Under the pieces are notes generated by a model. It saw only the letters and a list, made by a program, of their open reading frames with translations, made no database searches and was not told where the DNA came from. Below are positions 39,600 through 48,088 of a stretch of DNA of 64,000 bases, in pieces. The stretch's first letter is position 1; each line of letters opens with the position of its first letter. This DNA is from Tepidimonas taiwanensis (GTDB lineage Bacteria > Pseudomonadota > Gammaproteobacteria > Burkholderiales > Burkholderiaceae_C), in the NCBI RefSeq assembly GCF_020162115.1, contig NZ_CP083911.1:2851588-2915587 (forward strand), written 5' to 3'. Made by a program: the position numbers and the translations under genes.

Positions 39600-40142
39600 T
39601 CACGGGCCAGTCGCCGGATAGCGGGCCACGATGGTGTAGCGGGGCGCGGGTTCCCCGGTCGAGCGTGCGAGGACATACTCCCGCACCGGCCACACGATGG
39701 GCGAGCCGCCGGCGGGGCACTGCGCCCCATCCGCTCGCCGTGCCAGGGTCACGTGGGGTCGCAGCGGCCACGTCTCGACCGGCAGGGCCAGCGCGCGCAG
39801 CGCGTGCGCCAGCCGCCGGTGCAGCGCGGCCAGCGGTGGCGCGGCGCGGGCGCTGGCCAGTACCGCCAGCCCGTGGGGCCAGCACGCGGGGCCTTCGAGC
39901 GTCCAGCGGAACGGGGTGAACGGGACTGCGAGCCCCGCCTGCAATGCCGGCAGTCGCGCCAGCGGCACGGCCCCCAGGAAGTGCAGCGTCACGTGCCAGT
40001 CGTCCGGCGCGTACGGGCGCACCCCGGGCGGCCAGTGCCAGCGCGCGGCCGCCGCGGCGATCGCTTGCCGGGTCATGGCGTCGGGCCACAGGGCCAGGAA
40101 AAGGCGCGCCGTCGCGGGCGCATCGGCGGTTGCGGGTGTCAC
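39600..40142 (-). CDS. thpR: RNA 2',3'-cyclic phosphodiesterase (2'-5' RNA ligase family)
   Basis: 180 residues from a GTG at 40142; no closer ATG keeps the first strand (ARLFLALWP). Two HxT motifs define the active site: HVTLHFLG (H50) and HVTLARR (H130). The family opens 2',3'-cyclic phosphates on RNA and can reversibly join 2'-5' ends. It is divergent from the ligase-associated cassette, with about 60 bp between them containing a TATA-like ATATAC. A link with that cassette is possible but unproven. Confidence 0.88.
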   Translation of the reverse strand: MTPATADAPATARLFLALWPDAMTRQAIAAAAARWHWPPGVRPYAPDDWHVTLHFLGAVPLARLPALQAGLAVPFTPFRWTLEGPACWPHGLAVLASARAAPPLAALHRRLAHALRALALPVETWPLRPHVTLARRADGAQCPAGGSPIVWPVREYVLARSTGEPAPRYTIVARYPATGP

Positions 40143-40203
40143 GGCCCGGGCAATATACCCTGCTGGACACACACCCCGGCCGCGGTGGCTACACTGCGCG
40201 CCG

Positions 40204-41271
40204 ATGGCTGGCGAGCAGGCACTCGTGGAGGTGCGGCCCGAGGGGTTGTACTGCCCGGCGGGGGATTTCCACATCGACCCATGGCGGCCCGTGGCGCGCG
40301 CCGTGATCACCCACGCGCACGCCGACCACGCGCGCCGGGGGCACGGGGCGTATCTCGCGCACGCGGCCGCCGCCGGCGTGTTGCGCGCGCGGCTGGGCGA
40401 CGGCATCGCCCTGCAGACGGTGGGCTACGGCGAGCCGCTGACGGTGGGCGGCTTGCGCGTCTCGCTGCACCCCGCGGGGCATGTGCTGGGCTCGGCGCAG
40501 GTCCGGCTGGAGCACCGCGGCGAGGTCTGGGTCGTCTCCGGCGACTACAAGCTCGAGGCCGACCCCACCTGCACGCCGTTCGAGCCGGTGCGCTGCCACA
40601 CCTTCATCACCGAATCGACCTTCGGCCTGCCCATCTACCGCTGGCCGCGGGCGGACGGGGTGTTGGCCGACATCGCCGCCTGGTGGCAGGCGAACGCCGC
40701 GGCGGGGCGGGCCAGCGTGCTCTATGCCTACGCGTTTGGCAAGGCGCAGCGGCTGCTGGCCGGGCTGCGCGGACGGGGCGTGGGGCCGATCATCGTGCAC
40801 GGCGCGGTGCACACGGTCAACGAGGCCTACCGCGCCGCCGGGGTGGCGTTGGCCGAGACGCGGCGCGTCGCCGATGGCCTCGCGGCCGCCGAGGCGCGGC
40901 GCGCGCTCGTGGTGGCACCGCCGTCGGCGCGCGGCACGCCGTGGCTGCGCCGCTTCGGTGCCCACGCCGACGCGATGGTCAGCGGCTGGATGCAGGTGCG
41001 CGGCGCACGCCGCCGCCGTGGTGTGGACCGCGGGTTCGTGCTGTCCGACCACGCCGACTGGCCGGGCCTGCTGCGGGCGGTGCGCGCCTGCGGGGCCTCG
41101 CGCGTGCTCGTCACCCACGGGTACGTGCCGGAGCTGGTGCGTTACCTGGCCGAACAGGGCTGGCAGGCCGACGCGCTGCGGGCGCCGTACGGCGATGAAG
41201 CGGGCGATGAAGCGGGCGAGGAGGAAGGCGAAGCGGTGGTGGCCGACGGCCCCGCGGAGGGCGGGGCATGA
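40204..41271 (+). CDS. Ligase-associated DNA exonuclease (metallo-beta-lactamase fold)
   Basis: 355 residues from the ATG at 40204. The metal site THAHADHA (H37, H39, D41, H42) and the beta-CASP-type region (YAFGKAQRLL, HGAVHTVNEAYR, LSDHADWPGLL) identify the SNM1/Pso2-like nuclease of the ligase-associated cassette. It should trim or open damaged DNA ends before ligation. The Asp/Glu-rich C-terminus is probably disordered. It overlaps the ligase gene by 4 nt, so the two are coupled. First gene of the cassette. Confidence 0.92.
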   Translation: MAGEQALVEVRPEGLYCPAGDFHIDPWRPVARAVITHAHADHARRGHGAYLAHAAAAGVLRARLGDGIALQTVGYGEPLTVGGLRVSLHPAGHVLGSAQVRLEHRGEVWVVSGDYKLEADPTCTPFEPVRCHTFITESTFGLPIYRWPRADGVLADIAAWWQANAAAGRASVLYAYAFGKAQRLLAGLRGRGVGPIIVHGAVHTVNEAYRAAGVALAETRRVADGLAAAEARRALVVAPPSARGTPWLRRFGAHADAMVSGWMQVRGARRRRGVDRGFVLSDHADWPGLLRAVRACGASRVLVTHGYVPELVRYLAEQGWQADALRAPYGDEAGDEAGEEEGEAVVADGPAEGGA

Positions 41272-43082
41272 GGGACTTCGCCGCGCTGTACCGCGCACTC
41301 GACGCCAGCACCGCCACCGGCGACAAGCGCGCTGCGCTGGAGGCGTATTTCCGCGCCGCGGACGCCGCCGACGCCGCCTGGGCGGTGTATCTGCTCGCCG
41401 GCGGCAAGCCGCGCCAGATCGTGCCCACGCGCTGGCTGCGGGCACAGGCGTGCGCGGCCGCCGGTGTGCCGGACTGGCTGTTCGAGGCCTGCTATGCGGC
41501 GGTGGGCGATCTGGCGGAAACCATCGCGCTGCTGCTACCGCCGCCCGCCGACCCACGGCCGCAGGGCCTCGCGGCGTGGATGGCGGCGGTGCTGGCGCTG
41601 CGGGGCCTGCCGGAGGACGCACGCGCGACGGCGCTGCACGCGCAGTGGCAGGCGCTGACGGTGGAGGAGCGGCTGCTGCACGGCAAGCTCATCACCGGCG
41701 GCTGGCGGGTGGGGGTGTCGCGCCAGCTGGTGACGCAGGCGCTGGCGGCGGTGGCCGCGTTGCCGGTGGCGCTGCTGGCGCAGCGGCTGATGGGCTACAC
41801 GCGTGCCGATGCCCGGCCCGGTGCGGCGGATTACCGGGCGCTGCTGGCGCCCGCGCCGCGGGCCGCAGCCGTTTCCTTCTCAGCGACTGCGTCGGCGGAT
41901 ACAGGGGCGGATGAAGAGACGCATGAAGGGGCGGATGCCGGAATTGAAGCGCCCAGCCACTTATCGTCTGGTTCGATGCCGTACGGCGAAGCGGCCGAGC
42001 GCGGCGCGGCGGTCGTCTGCGAAAGCGACGCCTGGCCCTACCCGTTTTTTCTCGCGCATCCGCTGCCGGCGGCGCTGCCGGACCCGGCCGCCGTGCTGGG
42101 CGAGCCGGACGCGTGGCTGGTCGAATGGAAGTGGGATGGCATCCGCGCCCAGCTCGTGCGCCGCCATGGGGTGGCGCTGTGGACACGCGGCGAGGAGCTG
42201 GTGACGGACCGCTATCCGGAGCTGGTGGCGCTGGGCGAGCGGTTGCCACCGGGCACGGTGCTGGATGGCGAAATCGTCGTGGTGGCGGACGACACGGTGC
42301 AACCGTTTGCGGCGCTGCAGCGGCGCATCGGTCGCCGGCGCGTGAGCGCCGCCCTGCTGCGCGAGCTGCCGGTGGCGCTGATCGCGTACGACCTGCTGGA
42401 GTGGCAGGGCCGCGACCTGCGCGACGAACCGCAGTGGCAGCGGCGCGAGCGCCTGCAGGCGCTGGTCGCGGCCGTGCCAGACCCGGCGCTGCGCGTCAGC
42501 CCCCTGCTGCCACCCGTTCCGGGCGACGGCTGGGCCGCGCTGGACGCGCAGCGCCGAGCGGCGCGCGCCCACGGGGCCGAGGGGCTGATGCTCAAACAGC
42601 GTGACGCCCGCTATGGCATTGGCCGCACGCGCACCCGCGGGGTGTGGTGGAAGTGGAAGGCCGACCCCTACACCGTCGACGCGGTGCTGGTCTATGCGCA
42701 AAAAGGGCATGGGCGGCGCGCGGGGCTGTATTCGGACTACACGTTTGCGCTCTGGAGCCACCCGAGCGGCCATCCCGCGCGGCAGCTCGTGCCGTTTGCG
42801 AAGGCGTATTCGGGCCTGAGCGACGCCGAAATGGCCCGGGTGGACGCGATCATCCGCCGCACGACGCGCGAGCGCTTCGGGCCGGTGTGCGCGGTCGCGC
42901 CCACGCTGGTGTTCGAGCTGGGCTTCGAGGGCGTGGCGCGCAGCGCGCGCCACAAAAGCGGCGTGGCGGTGCGCTTTCCGCGCATGCTGCGCTGGCGCAC
43001 CGACAAACCGGTCGAGGAGGCCGACTCCCTGGCCACGCTGCTCGCGCTGGTGGAGCCGCCGGGGCCGGAGGGGGCGCGATGA
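41268..43082 (+). CDS. ATP-dependent DNA ligase of the ligase-associated cassette
   Basis: 604 residues. An N-terminal DNA-binding domain precedes the adenylation domain with the nucleophile K288 in EWKWDGIRAQ, then DGEIVV, EGLMLKQ and WWKWKADP; an OB fold ends the protein. It seals DNA nicks using ATP, next to the essential NAD-dependent LigA expected elsewhere. A linker of about 50 residues (about 203-255; SFSATASADTGADEE and on) lies between the first two domains; it is of lower G+C and low complexity. ATG overlaps the nuclease stop, TGA overlaps the helicase start. Confidence 0.94.
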   Translation: MRDFAALYRALDASTATGDKRAALEAYFRAADAADAAWAVYLLAGGKPRQIVPTRWLRAQACAAAGVPDWLFEACYAAVGDLAETIALLLPPPADPRPQGLAAWMAAVLALRGLPEDARATALHAQWQALTVEERLLHGKLITGGWRVGVSRQLVTQALAAVAALPVALLAQRLMGYTRADARPGAADYRALLAPAPRAAAVSFSATASADTGADEETHEGADAGIEAPSHLSSGSMPYGEAAERGAAVVCESDAWPYPFFLAHPLPAALPDPAAVLGEPDAWLVEWKWDGIRAQLVRRHGVALWTRGEELVTDRYPELVALGERLPPGTVLDGEIVVVADDTVQPFAALQRRIGRRRVSAALLRELPVALIAYDLLEWQGRDLRDEPQWQRRERLQALVAAVPDPALRVSPLLPPVPGDGWAALDAQRRAARAHGAEGLMLKQRDARYGIGRTRTRGVWWKWKADPYTVDAVLVYAQKGHGRRAGLYSDYTFALWSHPSGHPARQLVPFAKAYSGLSDAEMARVDAIIRRTTRERFGPVCAVAPTLVFELGFEGVARSARHKSGVAVRFPRMLRWRTDKPVEEADSLATLLALVEPPGPEGAR

Positions 43083-45604
43083 GGGGGCGGTCGGTGCCCG
43101 CGGCCGCCGAAGCCGCCGAGCGTTGGATGCGCGCGCAGGGCTGGACGCCGCTCCCGTTTCAGCGCGAGACCTGGGCGGCGATCGCTGCGGGCGAGAGCGG
43201 CCTGCTGCACGCGAGCACCGGCGCGGGCAAGACCTACGCGGTGTGGCTGGGCCTGCTGCAGCGCCACGCCGGCCGCGCGGCGGCCGAGGAGCAACGCCAG
43301 ATGGGGCCACGGGTGTTGTGGATCACGCCGCTGCGGGCGCTGGCGGCCGACACCGCGGCGTCGCTGCAGGCGCCGCTGGCTGCACTGGCCCCGCACTGGC
43401 GGCTGGCGGTGCGCACCGGCGACACGCCGTCCCCAGAGCGCGCCGCGCAGGCGCGCCGCTGGCCGCACGCGATGGTGACCACGCCGGAGAGCCTGAGCCT
43501 GCTGCTGGCGCGCGCGGACGCACCGCAGTGCCTGGCGGGCGTGGCTGCGGTGGTGGTCGACGAGTGGCACGAGCTGCTGGGCAACAAGCGCGGGGTGCAG
43601 GTGCAGCTCGCGCTGGCGCGGCTGCGGCGCTGGTGCCCGGGGTTGCAGGTGTGGGGGCTGTCGGCGACGCTGGCCAATTTGGACGAGGCGGCCGCGGCGC
43701 TGCTGGGCCCGGCGCGTGCGGCGACCGCGCGCGTGCTGCGCGCCGGGGTCGACAAGGTCGTGACCGTCGACACGCTGCTGCCCGCGCGGGTGGAGCGGTT
43801 TTCGTGGGCGGGGCACCTGGGCGCGTCGATGGTGCCGGCGGTGGCCGCGGCGCTGGACGGGTGCCGCAGCGCGCTGGTGTTCACGAACACGCGCTCGCAG
43901 ACCGAGTGGTGGTACCAGGCGCTGCTGCAGGCCCGGCCGGACTGGGCCGGTGCGATTGCGCTGCACCACGGCTCGCTCGACCCGGCCGTGCGCACGTGGG
44001 TGGAGCAGGGTGTCAAATCCGCCCGGTTGCGCGTGGTCGTCTGCACCGCCAGCCTGGACCTGGGGGTGGACTTCGCGCCGGTGGAGCGGGTGCTGCACAT
44101 CGGCTCGCCGAAGGCGGTGGCGCGGCTGGTGCAGCGCGCCGGGCGCAGCGGCCACGCGCCGGGGCAGCAGTCGCGCGTGACGCTGGTGCCCACGCACGCG
44201 CTGGAGCTGCTGGAGGCGGCCGCCGCGCGCGACGCGCTGCAGGCCGGGCGCATCGAGGCGCGCCCGTCGCCGCAGGCGCCGCTGGACGTGCTGGTGCAGC
44301 ACGTGGTGACGGTCGCGCTGGGCGGGGGCTTCGTGCCACAGGCACTACTTGCCGAGGTGCGCGACACGCACGCCTACGCGACGCTGTCGGACGAGGATTG
44401 GCGCTGGTGCCTGGACTTCGTGCGGCACGGTGGCCCGTCGCTGCAGACGTATCCCGAATACCGCCGCGTGGGGCCGGATGCCGACGGCGTGTGGCGCGTG
44501 CCCGACGCGCGGTTCGCGCGCCGCCACCGCCTCAACATCGGCACCATCGTCGCCGACGCGCAGCTGGAGGTGCGCTTTCTCAACGGGGCGCGGCTCGGCA
44601 CCGTGGAGGAAGCGTTCATCGCGCGCCTGCAGCCGGGGGAGCGCTTCGCCTTTGCCGGGCGCACGCTGGAGCTGGTACGGCTGCGCGACCTCACCGCCTG
44701 GGTGCGCGATGCGCGCGGCGCGCCGCCGCGGGTGCCGCGCTGGCAGGGCGGGCAGCTGCCGCTGTCGGGGACGCTGGCGGAGGCGATGCTGCAGCGCCTC
44801 GCGCGCGCCGAGCAGGGGGATCACGAGGGGCCGGAGATGACCGCGCTGGCGCCGCTGCTGGCGCTGCAGGCGCGCTGGTCGCGGCTGCCCACGCCCGGGC
44901 GGCTGCTGGCCGAGGTCTGGCACGACCGCGAGGGCTGCCACCTGTTCCTCTACCCGTTCGCGGGGCGCGACGTGCACCTGGGGCTGGCGCACTGGCTGGC
45001 CTGGCGCGTCGCGCAGGAGGCGCCGCGGACGTTTTCGATGGCTGTCAACGATATCGGGTTGACGCTGCTGTGTGTCGAGCCGATCGACTGGGCGGCGGGG
45101 CTCGCGGCGTGGCTGCGGGCGCCGCCACAGGAAGTGCTGGAGACGGAGTTGCTCGCCAGCCTGAACGCCGCGGAGCTGGCGCAGCGGCGCTTTCGCGAAA
45201 TCGCGCGCGTGGCGGGCCTGATCGCGCAGGGCCACCCGGGTGAGCGGCGCAGCCAGCGCCAGTGGCAGGCGTCGGCCGCGCTGTTTTGGGACGTCTTCCA
45301 GCGCTACGACCCGCACAACCGCCTGCTGCAGCAGGCGCGCGCCGAGGTGCTGGCCCAGGTGCTCGATGTGCAGCGCCTGCACGCGACGCTGCAGCGCATG
45401 GCGGTGCAGACGCTGTACGTGGCTGCGCCGCCGCACCCGACGCCGCTGGCGTTTGCGCTGCTCGTGGAGCGCTGGCGCGAGCGGCTGTCCAGCGAGACGC
45501 TCGCGCAGCGGCTGCAGCGCTGGGTCGCGCGGCTGGACCGCGCCGCTGATGCGCCGACCCGCCCGCGCCGCCGGGCCGCGCCGATGGCGGGGGCCGACGC
45601 ATGA
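43079..45604 (+). CDS. Ligase-associated DExH-box helicase (Lhr-like)
   Basis: 841 residues from the ATG at 43079, which overlaps the ligase stop by 4 nt. Motifs in order: Walker A HASTGAGKTYAVW, motif Ia ITPLRALAAD, motif II DEWHEL, SAT motif LSATLAN, and motif VI QRAGRSGH. The C-terminal half is the Lhr-type winged-helix and large helical domain. It should unwind or remodel nucleic acid for the nuclease and ligase. A longer upstream frame exists but lies inside the ligase gene. Confidence 0.94.
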   Translation: MRGRSVPAAAEAAERWMRAQGWTPLPFQRETWAAIAAGESGLLHASTGAGKTYAVWLGLLQRHAGRAAAEEQRQMGPRVLWITPLRALAADTAASLQAPLAALAPHWRLAVRTGDTPSPERAAQARRWPHAMVTTPESLSLLLARADAPQCLAGVAAVVVDEWHELLGNKRGVQVQLALARLRRWCPGLQVWGLSATLANLDEAAAALLGPARAATARVLRAGVDKVVTVDTLLPARVERFSWAGHLGASMVPAVAAALDGCRSALVFTNTRSQTEWWYQALLQARPDWAGAIALHHGSLDPAVRTWVEQGVKSARLRVVVCTASLDLGVDFAPVERVLHIGSPKAVARLVQRAGRSGHAPGQQSRVTLVPTHALELLEAAAARDALQAGRIEARPSPQAPLDVLVQHVVTVALGGGFVPQALLAEVRDTHAYATLSDEDWRWCLDFVRHGGPSLQTYPEYRRVGPDADGVWRVPDARFARRHRLNIGTIVADAQLEVRFLNGARLGTVEEAFIARLQPGERFAFAGRTLELVRLRDLTAWVRDARGAPPRVPRWQGGQLPLSGTLAEAMLQRLARAEQGDHEGPEMTALAPLLALQARWSRLPTPGRLLAEVWHDREGCHLFLYPFAGRDVHLGLAHWLAWRVAQEAPRTFSMAVNDIGLTLLCVEPIDWAAGLAAWLRAPPQEVLETELLASLNAAELAQRRFREIARVAGLIAQGHPGERRSQRQWQASAALFWDVFQRYDPHNRLLQQARAEVLAQVLDVQRLHATLQRMAVQTLYVAAPPHPTPLAFALLVERWRERLSSETLAQRLQRWVARLDRAADAPTRPRRRAAPMAGADA

Positions 45605-46353
45605 GGGCGGTGCCGATGCGGGGGGCACGCTTGCTTGCGGTGCCCGCCAGCGGCGATACCGCGCGGCTGTGGCTGCTGCCCCAGCGCGCCGCCTGGTGGC
45701 CCGACGGGGAGACCCTCTTCGTCGCCGACGTGCACCTGGGCAAGGCGGCCGCGTTTCGCGCCGCGGGGCTGGCCGTGCCCGGTGGCACGACCGCGGACAA
45801 CCTGCAGCGGCTCAGCGCGCTCGTCGAGGCGCTGGGCGCGCGCCGTCTCGTGGTGCTGGGGGACTGGCTGCACGCGCGCGCGTCGCTGACCCCCGCGGTA
45901 CAGCAGGCGGTGGCGGCATGGCGCGCGCGGCACGCGGCGCTCGCGTGCGTGCTGGTGCGTGGCAACCACGACGACCACGCGGGCGACCCGCCTGCGTCGT
46001 GGGGGTTTACGGTGGTGTCGGAGCCGTGGCCGCTCGGGCCGTGGGAGTGCCGCCACACGCCGCCCGACGGGTTGGACGCCGCTGCGGGCCCCGACCCAGA
46101 CCCGCGGGCGCAGCGGCCCGTGCTGTGCGGGCATCGCCACCCGGTATGCGTCGTGCGGGCGCCGGGGCGTGACCGGCTGCGCCTGCCGTGTTTTGCGCTC
46201 GACGGGCCGGTGCTGTGCCTGCCCGCCTTCGGGGCCTGGACCGGCGGGCACCCGGTGCCCGCGGCGCCGGGCGTGCAGCGCTGGGCGATCGCCGACGACA
46301 CGCTGTGGCCGCTGGAGGGGCCGGTCGCGCCGTGGCGGGCGCTGGAGCCCTGA
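45601..46353 (+). CDS. pdeM: Ligase-associated DNA damage response endonuclease PdeM
   Basis: 250 residues. A calcineurin-type phosphoesterase with the full metal-binding set: ADVHLGK, GDWLHAR, VRGNHDDH and LCGHRHP. The name PdeM is used for this member of the ligase-associated cassette. The ATG overlaps the helicase stop by 4 nt. A stretch at about 155-175 (DGLDAAAGPDPDP) looks like a loop insert. It probably processes DNA ends; the exact substrate is not known. Confidence 0.9.
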   Translation: MRAVPMRGARLLAVPASGDTARLWLLPQRAAWWPDGETLFVADVHLGKAAAFRAAGLAVPGGTTADNLQRLSALVEALGARRLVVLGDWLHARASLTPAVQQAVAAWRARHAALACVLVRGNHDDHAGDPPASWGFTVVSEPWPLGPWECRHTPPDGLDAAAGPDPDPRAQRPVLCGHRHPVCVVRAPGRDRLRLPCFALDGPVLCLPAFGAWTGGHPVPAAPGVQRWAIADDTLWPLEGPVAPWRALEP

Positions 46354-46366
46354 ACGACGGTGACCG

Positions 46367-47101
46367 TTATGGGCAGGCGGCCAGGCCACGCCCGGCAGCG
46401 CCGAGCGCGGCCCGCAGCCGCTCGTGCTCGGCGGCGGTGAGGTCGGGCCAGCGCAGCGTCAGCACACGCGTTTCGGCGCGCTCCTGCACGACGCGGGCGT
46501 CGCGCACCCCTTGGCGCTGGGCGTCGGCCAGCGCCTTGCGGGCCGCGTCTTCGGTGGAATACGTGCCCAGCGCCAGGCCGGGGGCGAGCGCCGGCACGTT
46601 GACCTCGCGCTGGTCGATGCCGGCGGCGCGCAGCTCCGCGCGGCGGCGTTGCAGCGCGTCGGCGCTGGCGAACTTGCCGAGGTAGACGATCCAGCGCGCC
46701 GGCAGCGTGCCGGCCTGCTCGGTGTGGCGGCCGCGCAGGTCGGCGTTGCGGTCCGCAGCACGCAGCGCCGCGGCGGCCTGGTCCGGGGGCAGCGCGGCGA
46801 GTTGCCAGCAGCGCCGCGGCTCCGGCGCGGGCGTCGGTGCGGCAGCGGTCGTCGCGTCGCCGGCGTTGGGCGACGCCTCGGGCGGCGGGCCCGCGTCGGA
46901 CGGCGCGTCCGCCGGGGGCGGTGGGGGCGCACTGCCCGGCGGGTTCAGCAGCCGCAGGCGGTGGGGCTCCACCTGTTGCGCCAGGCGCTGCGGTTCGCGC
47001 GCGCCGTCGTCGGCGGTCGGCGCGATGCCGAGCCACCCCTCGCGCCACGCCCACAGCGCGGCGTTGGCGAGCAGCAGCAAGACGACGAGTGCCCTCAGCA
47101 T
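46367..47101 (-). CDS. SPOR-domain membrane protein
   Basis: 244 residues from the ATG at 47101. One N-terminal membrane helix (LRALVVLLLLANAALWAW), a Pro/Ala-rich linker, then a C-terminal SPOR domain (IVYLGKFASADALQRRRAEL ... ALGTYSTEDAARKALADA in two pieces). SPOR domains bind denuded peptidoglycan, often at the division site. The start overlaps the birA stop by 7 nt, a pairing frequent in beta-proteobacteria. Confidence 0.88.
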   Translation of the reverse strand: MLRALVVLLLLANAALWAWREGWLGIAPTADDGAREPQRLAQQVEPHRLRLLNPPGSAPPPPPADAPSDAGPPPEASPNAGDATTAAAPTPAPEPRRCWQLAALPPDQAAAALRAADRNADLRGRHTEQAGTLPARWIVYLGKFASADALQRRRAELRAAGIDQREVNVPALAPGLALGTYSTEDAARKALADAQRQGVRDARVVQERAETRVLTLRWPDLTAAEHERLRAALGAAGRGLAACP

Positions 47102-47931
47102 GGCCGCACGCTCACTTCGCCCTGGTGGACGTGGCGCACGCCGGCGGCACCGCGCACCCGCAGCGCCCCGTCGGGGGCCACACCGTCGGCCACACCCTCG
47201 CCCCCTTCGCTCAGGCGCACGCTGCGGCCGCGCAACGCGTCGCGCGCCGCGTACCGCGCCGCCCACGGCGCAAAGCCCTCGCGCTCGAACGCGGGCAGCG
47301 CGCGCAGCACCGCGGACGCGACAGAGGCCCAGGTGGCACCGAGCGCCGGGGCGGGCTGCCCCAGCGCATTGGCCACCTCGCGCAGGCCCACCGGTGGCAG
47401 CGCATCGGCGGGCGCGTCCGGGGGCAGCGCCGGTGTGGCCAGATTGAGGCCGATGCCGATCACCGCATACCGCTGCTCCGCGGTGGCGCCGTCCAAAGGC
47501 GCGGTCTCGATCAGGATGCCGCCGAGCTTGCGACCGTTCCACCACAGGTCGTTGGGCCACTTGAGCTGGACCGCGGACGACAGCGCCTCGGCCACCGCGA
47601 CCCCGACCGCGAGCGACAGCCCGGACCAGTCCGCGGGCGCGAGCACCGCGCCGATGGAAAACGCGAGCGACGCACCGGGCAGCGTGACCCACGGGCGCCC
47701 GAGCCGCCCGCGTCCGGCGTGCTGGTGCACGGCGGCGAGCACCACCGGCTCGGTCTGCCTGGCGCGGGCACGGCGCATCAACTCGGCGTTGGTCGAGTCG
47801 ATCACGGGCACCACCTCCACCGACAGCCCGGGCCACAGTGGCGCGGCCGCCTGCCACAGCGATTCGGCGCCGGCGTGCAGCTGCGCCAGCGCGGCGGAGG
47901 TGTCGGCATCGGTCAGTGTCGGTGTGGACAT
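47095..47931 (-). CDS. birA: Biotin--[acetyl-CoA-carboxylase] ligase
   Basis: 278 residues. The biotinyl-AMP loop is GRGRLGRPW, and LKWPNDLWWNGRKLGGIL is the second active-site block. It lacks the N-terminal DNA-binding domain of E. coli BirA, so it acts as an enzyme only and not as a repressor. It attaches biotin to the carboxyl carrier protein. Downstream SPOR gene overlaps it; the upstream neighbour topB is divergent. Confidence 0.94.
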   Translation of the reverse strand: MSTPTLTDADTSAALAQLHAGAESLWQAAAPLWPGLSVEVVPVIDSTNAELMRRARARQTEPVVLAAVHQHAGRGRLGRPWVTLPGASLAFSIGAVLAPADWSGLSLAVGVAVAEALSSAVQLKWPNDLWWNGRKLGGILIETAPLDGATAEQRYAVIGIGLNLATPALPPDAPADALPPVGLREVANALGQPAPALGATWASVASAVLRALPAFEREGFAPWAARYAARDALRGRSVRLSEGGEGVADGVAPDGALRVRGAAGVRHVHQGEVSVRPC

Positions 47932-48088
47932 CGGTCGGTGACGGCGGGGCGGCGGGCCCGGGGGCGGCGCCGGACGGCAAAAACTTTGCTAAGGTAGTCA
48001 CATGTGGGTGCGCAGGCGTGCGCGCGCGAGGGAGGGGCGGTTCACGTCCATCCGCGCGCACAGCGGCCACGCCCGGAGCATTGTAGAG

